From Verrucomicrobiota bacterium (GTDB lineage: Bacteria; Verrucomicrobiota; Verrucomicrobiia; Chthoniobacterales; UBA10450), in NCBI GenBank assembly GCA_003219395.1, contig QHOR01000008.1, positions 3,127 through 18,204 of the forward strand: 15,078 nt of DNA. The letters are read 5' to 3'. The notes below the pieces were generated by a model. It did no database searches and was not told where the DNA came from. It worked only from the letters and a program-made list of their open reading frames with translations. Position 1 is the stretch's first letter. Each line of letters starts with the position of its first letter. Below, piece by piece: positions 13,410-15,078 of this stretch. The position numbers were made by a program, and so were the translations under genes.

Positions 13410-14354
13410 GTGAACAAATCAGATAAGATTTTCGTAGCCGGTCATCGCGGTATGGTTGGCAGCGCGCTCATTCGCAGGCTTAAATCGGAGGGTTTCGCAG
13501 ATTTGATCGTCCGGGACAGATCAGAGCTCGATCTGAGAGAGGAATTTGCGGTCACGAAATTTTTCACCGAGGAAAAGCCGACGGTGGTCATTCTCGCGGC
13601 GGCAAAAGTCGGCGGCATCAAAGCAAACAACGATTTTCCGGTCGAATTTCTTCTCGATAACTTGCGGATACAGAACAATGTCATTCACGCGGCATATGCG
13701 AATGGCGCGCGGAAACTTCTCTTTCTAGGCAGTTCGTGCATTTACCCGAAGTTTGCCTCGCAACCCATCCCGGAAACCGCATTGTTGAGCGGCCTGCTTG
13801 AACCAACCAATGAAGCATATGCGGTTGCGAAGATTACCGGGATTAAGCTTTGTCAGGCCTATGCTCGGGAATACGGTGCGAATTTCATTTCTGCGATGCC
13901 CACGAATCTTTACGGGCCCCACGACAATTTCGATCTGGAAACATCACACGTTGTGGCTGCGCTCTTGCGTAAAGCGCATGAGGCGAAAACGCGCAAAGAT
14001 CGGGAGCTAATTGTGTGGGGTTCCGGCAAGCCGCGGCGTGAATTTTTGCATGTAGACGATCTTGCCTCAGCCTGCCTGTTGTTGTTGGAGAAATATGATT
14101 CCAGCGAAGTCATCAACATTGGATGCGGCGAGGACATATCGATTCGTGAACTCGCTCAATTAATCTGCGACGTCGTTGGATTCGATGGCGAGCTTGTTTG
14201 GGACCCAACCAAGCCCGATGGAGTGCCGCGAAAGCTCTTGGACGTCACCAAGGTGAGCGCTCTTGGCTGGAGGCCGTCCATCCCATTGCGGCAAGGTATC
14301 GTGCAAACGTACAATTGGTTTTTAAAGAATGTAGCGCGCTCAACTCCTGCATAA
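13410..14354 (+). CDS. fcl: GDP-L-fucose synthase
   Basis: The enzyme epimerises and reduces GDP-4-keto-6-deoxy-D-mannose to GDP-L-fucose with NADPH, supplying fucose for surface polysaccharides. The 314-residue protein is a short-chain-dehydrogenase-type epimerase. It shows the Rossmann motif GHRGMVG (11-17), SSCIYP with catalytic Ser108 and Cys110, YAVAK (Tyr137, Lys141) and TNLYGPHDNFDLETSH with His179. These positions agree with the E. coli enzyme within one residue. GKPRREFLHVDDLA is also typical. The GTG at 13410 gives the usual N-terminus but has no ribosome-binding site. It begins 6 nt after vapC, so it may share its transcript. The GDP-mannose 4,6-dehydratase (gmd) normally found alongside is not in the window. 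Confidence 0.95.
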   Translation: MNKSDKIFVAGHRGMVGSALIRRLKSEGFADLIVRDRSELDLREEFAVTKFFTEEKPTVVILAAAKVGGIKANNDFPVEFLLDNLRIQNNVIHAAYANGARKLLFLGSSCIYPKFASQPIPETALLSGLLEPTNEAYAVAKITGIKLCQAYAREYGANFISAMPTNLYGPHDNFDLETSHVVAALLRKAHEAKTRKDRELIVWGSGKPRREFLHVDDLASACLLLLEKYDSSEVINIGCGEDISIRELAQLICDVVGFDGELVWDPTKPDGVPRKLLDVTKVSALGWRPSIPLRQGIVQTYNWFLKNVARSTPA

Positions 14355-14389
14355 AATGTGGCAATCGACGACACTTCAGTAATTGACTC

Positions 14390-14692
14390 GTGTCGGTCGA
14401 CGATGCCAACAACGTCAACCTTGTAATTTCCGATCAGTTGGATTGGTCAGCGACAAAAGAACGTCTGCTTTTGCTCCAGGAAAAGCTCAACACCTGCTGC
14501 AAATACGTTGAGAATCGACAGCTATACGATGAATATCCTCGAACGCGGGATCGACGTACGATGATTAATATCGTGTTTTTCCATAGGCCTGTAGCAGAAG
14601 GCGAACAGTTTCTACAAAGGGTAACTTCGGTCCTTGAGCAGGAGGGATTTTCATTGTGTTGGAGTGTTAATCAAGACGAGGGCGATCGATGA
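14390..14692 (+). CDS. Small DUF6572-like protein
   Basis: A 100-residue protein with the pattern of the DUF6572 group as I remember it. It starts SVDDANNVNLV, continues with a strand and DQLDWSATKERLLLLQEKLN (15-34), then a segment ending YDEYP (46-50), a strand INIVFFHRP (59-67) and a final helix FLQRVTSVLEQEGF. Such proteins are small, cytosolic and of unknown function. The start is a GTG without a clear ribosome-binding site, 35 nt after the fucose synthase stop. Its stop codon overlaps the ATG of the next gene by 4 nt, so the two are translationally coupled. This suggests it belongs to the sugar operon, although the family is not known to act there. The family name is from memory and moderately sure. 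Confidence 0.6.
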   Translation: MSVDDANNVNLVISDQLDWSATKERLLLLQEKLNTCCKYVENRQLYDEYPRTRDRRTMINIVFFHRPVAEGEQFLQRVTSVLEQEGFSLCWSVNQDEGDR

Positions 14693-15078
14693 TGAGAAAG
14701 CTACGCATCGGAGTTGTTGGGGTTGGCCATATCGGCAGCAACCATGCGCGGCTTTATGCCGAGATTCCATCTGCCGAGTTCACTGCGGTATATGATGTGG
14801 ATCCCTTCAGGAGCCGTACCATCGGCGGAAAATTCGGTGCGACACCTGCCAAATCACTAGACGAGTTCATGGAAATGGTGGATGCCGCATCCGTAGCAAC
14901 GCCAACCAGCACGCATTACGCAACAGCACGCTCTCTCCTGACAAAAGGTAAACATGTGCTCGTCGAAAAGCCGATCACCGACAATACGTCACATGCCACC
15001 GAGCTGGCAGACTTGGCCGCGCGCAGCGGTCTTATTTTACAAGTGGGTCACGTGGAACGGTTCAATCCGGTTTTAGGC
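14689..15078 (+). CDS. Gfo/Idh/MocA-family oxidoreductase, N-terminal part
   Basis: The gene runs off the right edge; 130 codons are visible. It has the NAD(P) Rossmann motif GVGHIG (11-16), an acidic end of the second strand (YDVD), SVATPTSTHY (68-77), the family motif EKP (93-95) and GHVERFNP (120-127). The last motif is typical of members acting on UDP-sugars, such as the UDP-GlcNAc 3-dehydrogenases used for lipid A or O-antigen amino sugars. A sugar-nucleotide dehydrogenase is therefore likely, but the C-terminal substrate domain is missing from view. The ATG at 14689 overlaps the preceding stop as ATGA and has GAGG seven nucleotides before it. The ATG at 14692 is an equivalent alternative. 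Confidence 0.88.
   Translation, partial: MMRKLRIGVVGVGHIGSNHARLYAEIPSAEFTAVYDVDPFRSRTIGGKFGATPAKSLDEFMEMVDAASVATPTSTHYATARSLLTKGKHVLVEKPITDNTSHATELADLAARSGLILQVGHVERFNPVLG

Overview
The window reads as a chromosomal stretch of a moderately GC-rich free-living bacterium, most likely a soil Verrucomicrobiota of the Chthoniobacterales/Spartobacteria type. This is an inference. It rests on the gene order ribBA-ribH-nusB-ftsY on one strand, an MlaE-type permease, weak Shine-Dalgarno sites with frequent GTG/TTG starts, and intergenic spaces holding short palindromic and 7-8 bp tandem repeats. No rRNA, tRNA, CRISPR array, insertion sequence or phage gene was found.

Left part (1-5652): the 5' end of a minus-strand MlaE-like ABC permease runs off the left edge. 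An intergenic inverted repeat follows, then a plus-strand HSL-type alpha/beta-hydrolase and, convergent to it, a soluble 173-residue protein of unknown function. Next comes the most distinctive locus: an Sfp-type 4'-phosphopantetheinyl transferase overlapping by 20 nt a 1007-residue protein. That protein joins an acetoacetyl-CoA-synthetase-like adenylation domain, a carrier domain and a thioesterase. The transferase would arm the carrier serine, so the pair looks like a compact, self-sufficient single-module synthetase for an unknown product.

Middle part (5749-11744, all minus strand): reading from right to left come ribBA, ribH and nusB (riboflavin synthesis and transcription antitermination), ftsY (SRP receptor), a 12-TM MFS transporter and a membrane-anchored MsrB. 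The gaps inside this block carry three kinds of short repeats: a nested palindrome with octamer arms (nusB-ftsY), a heptad hairpin (ribBA-ribH) and an octamer array upstream of ribBA.

Right part (11887-15078): a secreted or anchored hypothetical protein is split by an apparent 1-nt frameshift. Divergent to it is a Phd/VapB-like antitoxin with no usable start codon, followed by an intact PIN-domain VapC toxin. Then come GDP-L-fucose synthase, a small DUF6572-like protein and the start of a Gfo/Idh/MocA sugar-nucleotide oxidoreductase. The last three suggest the beginning of a cell-surface sugar cluster that continues beyond the window.
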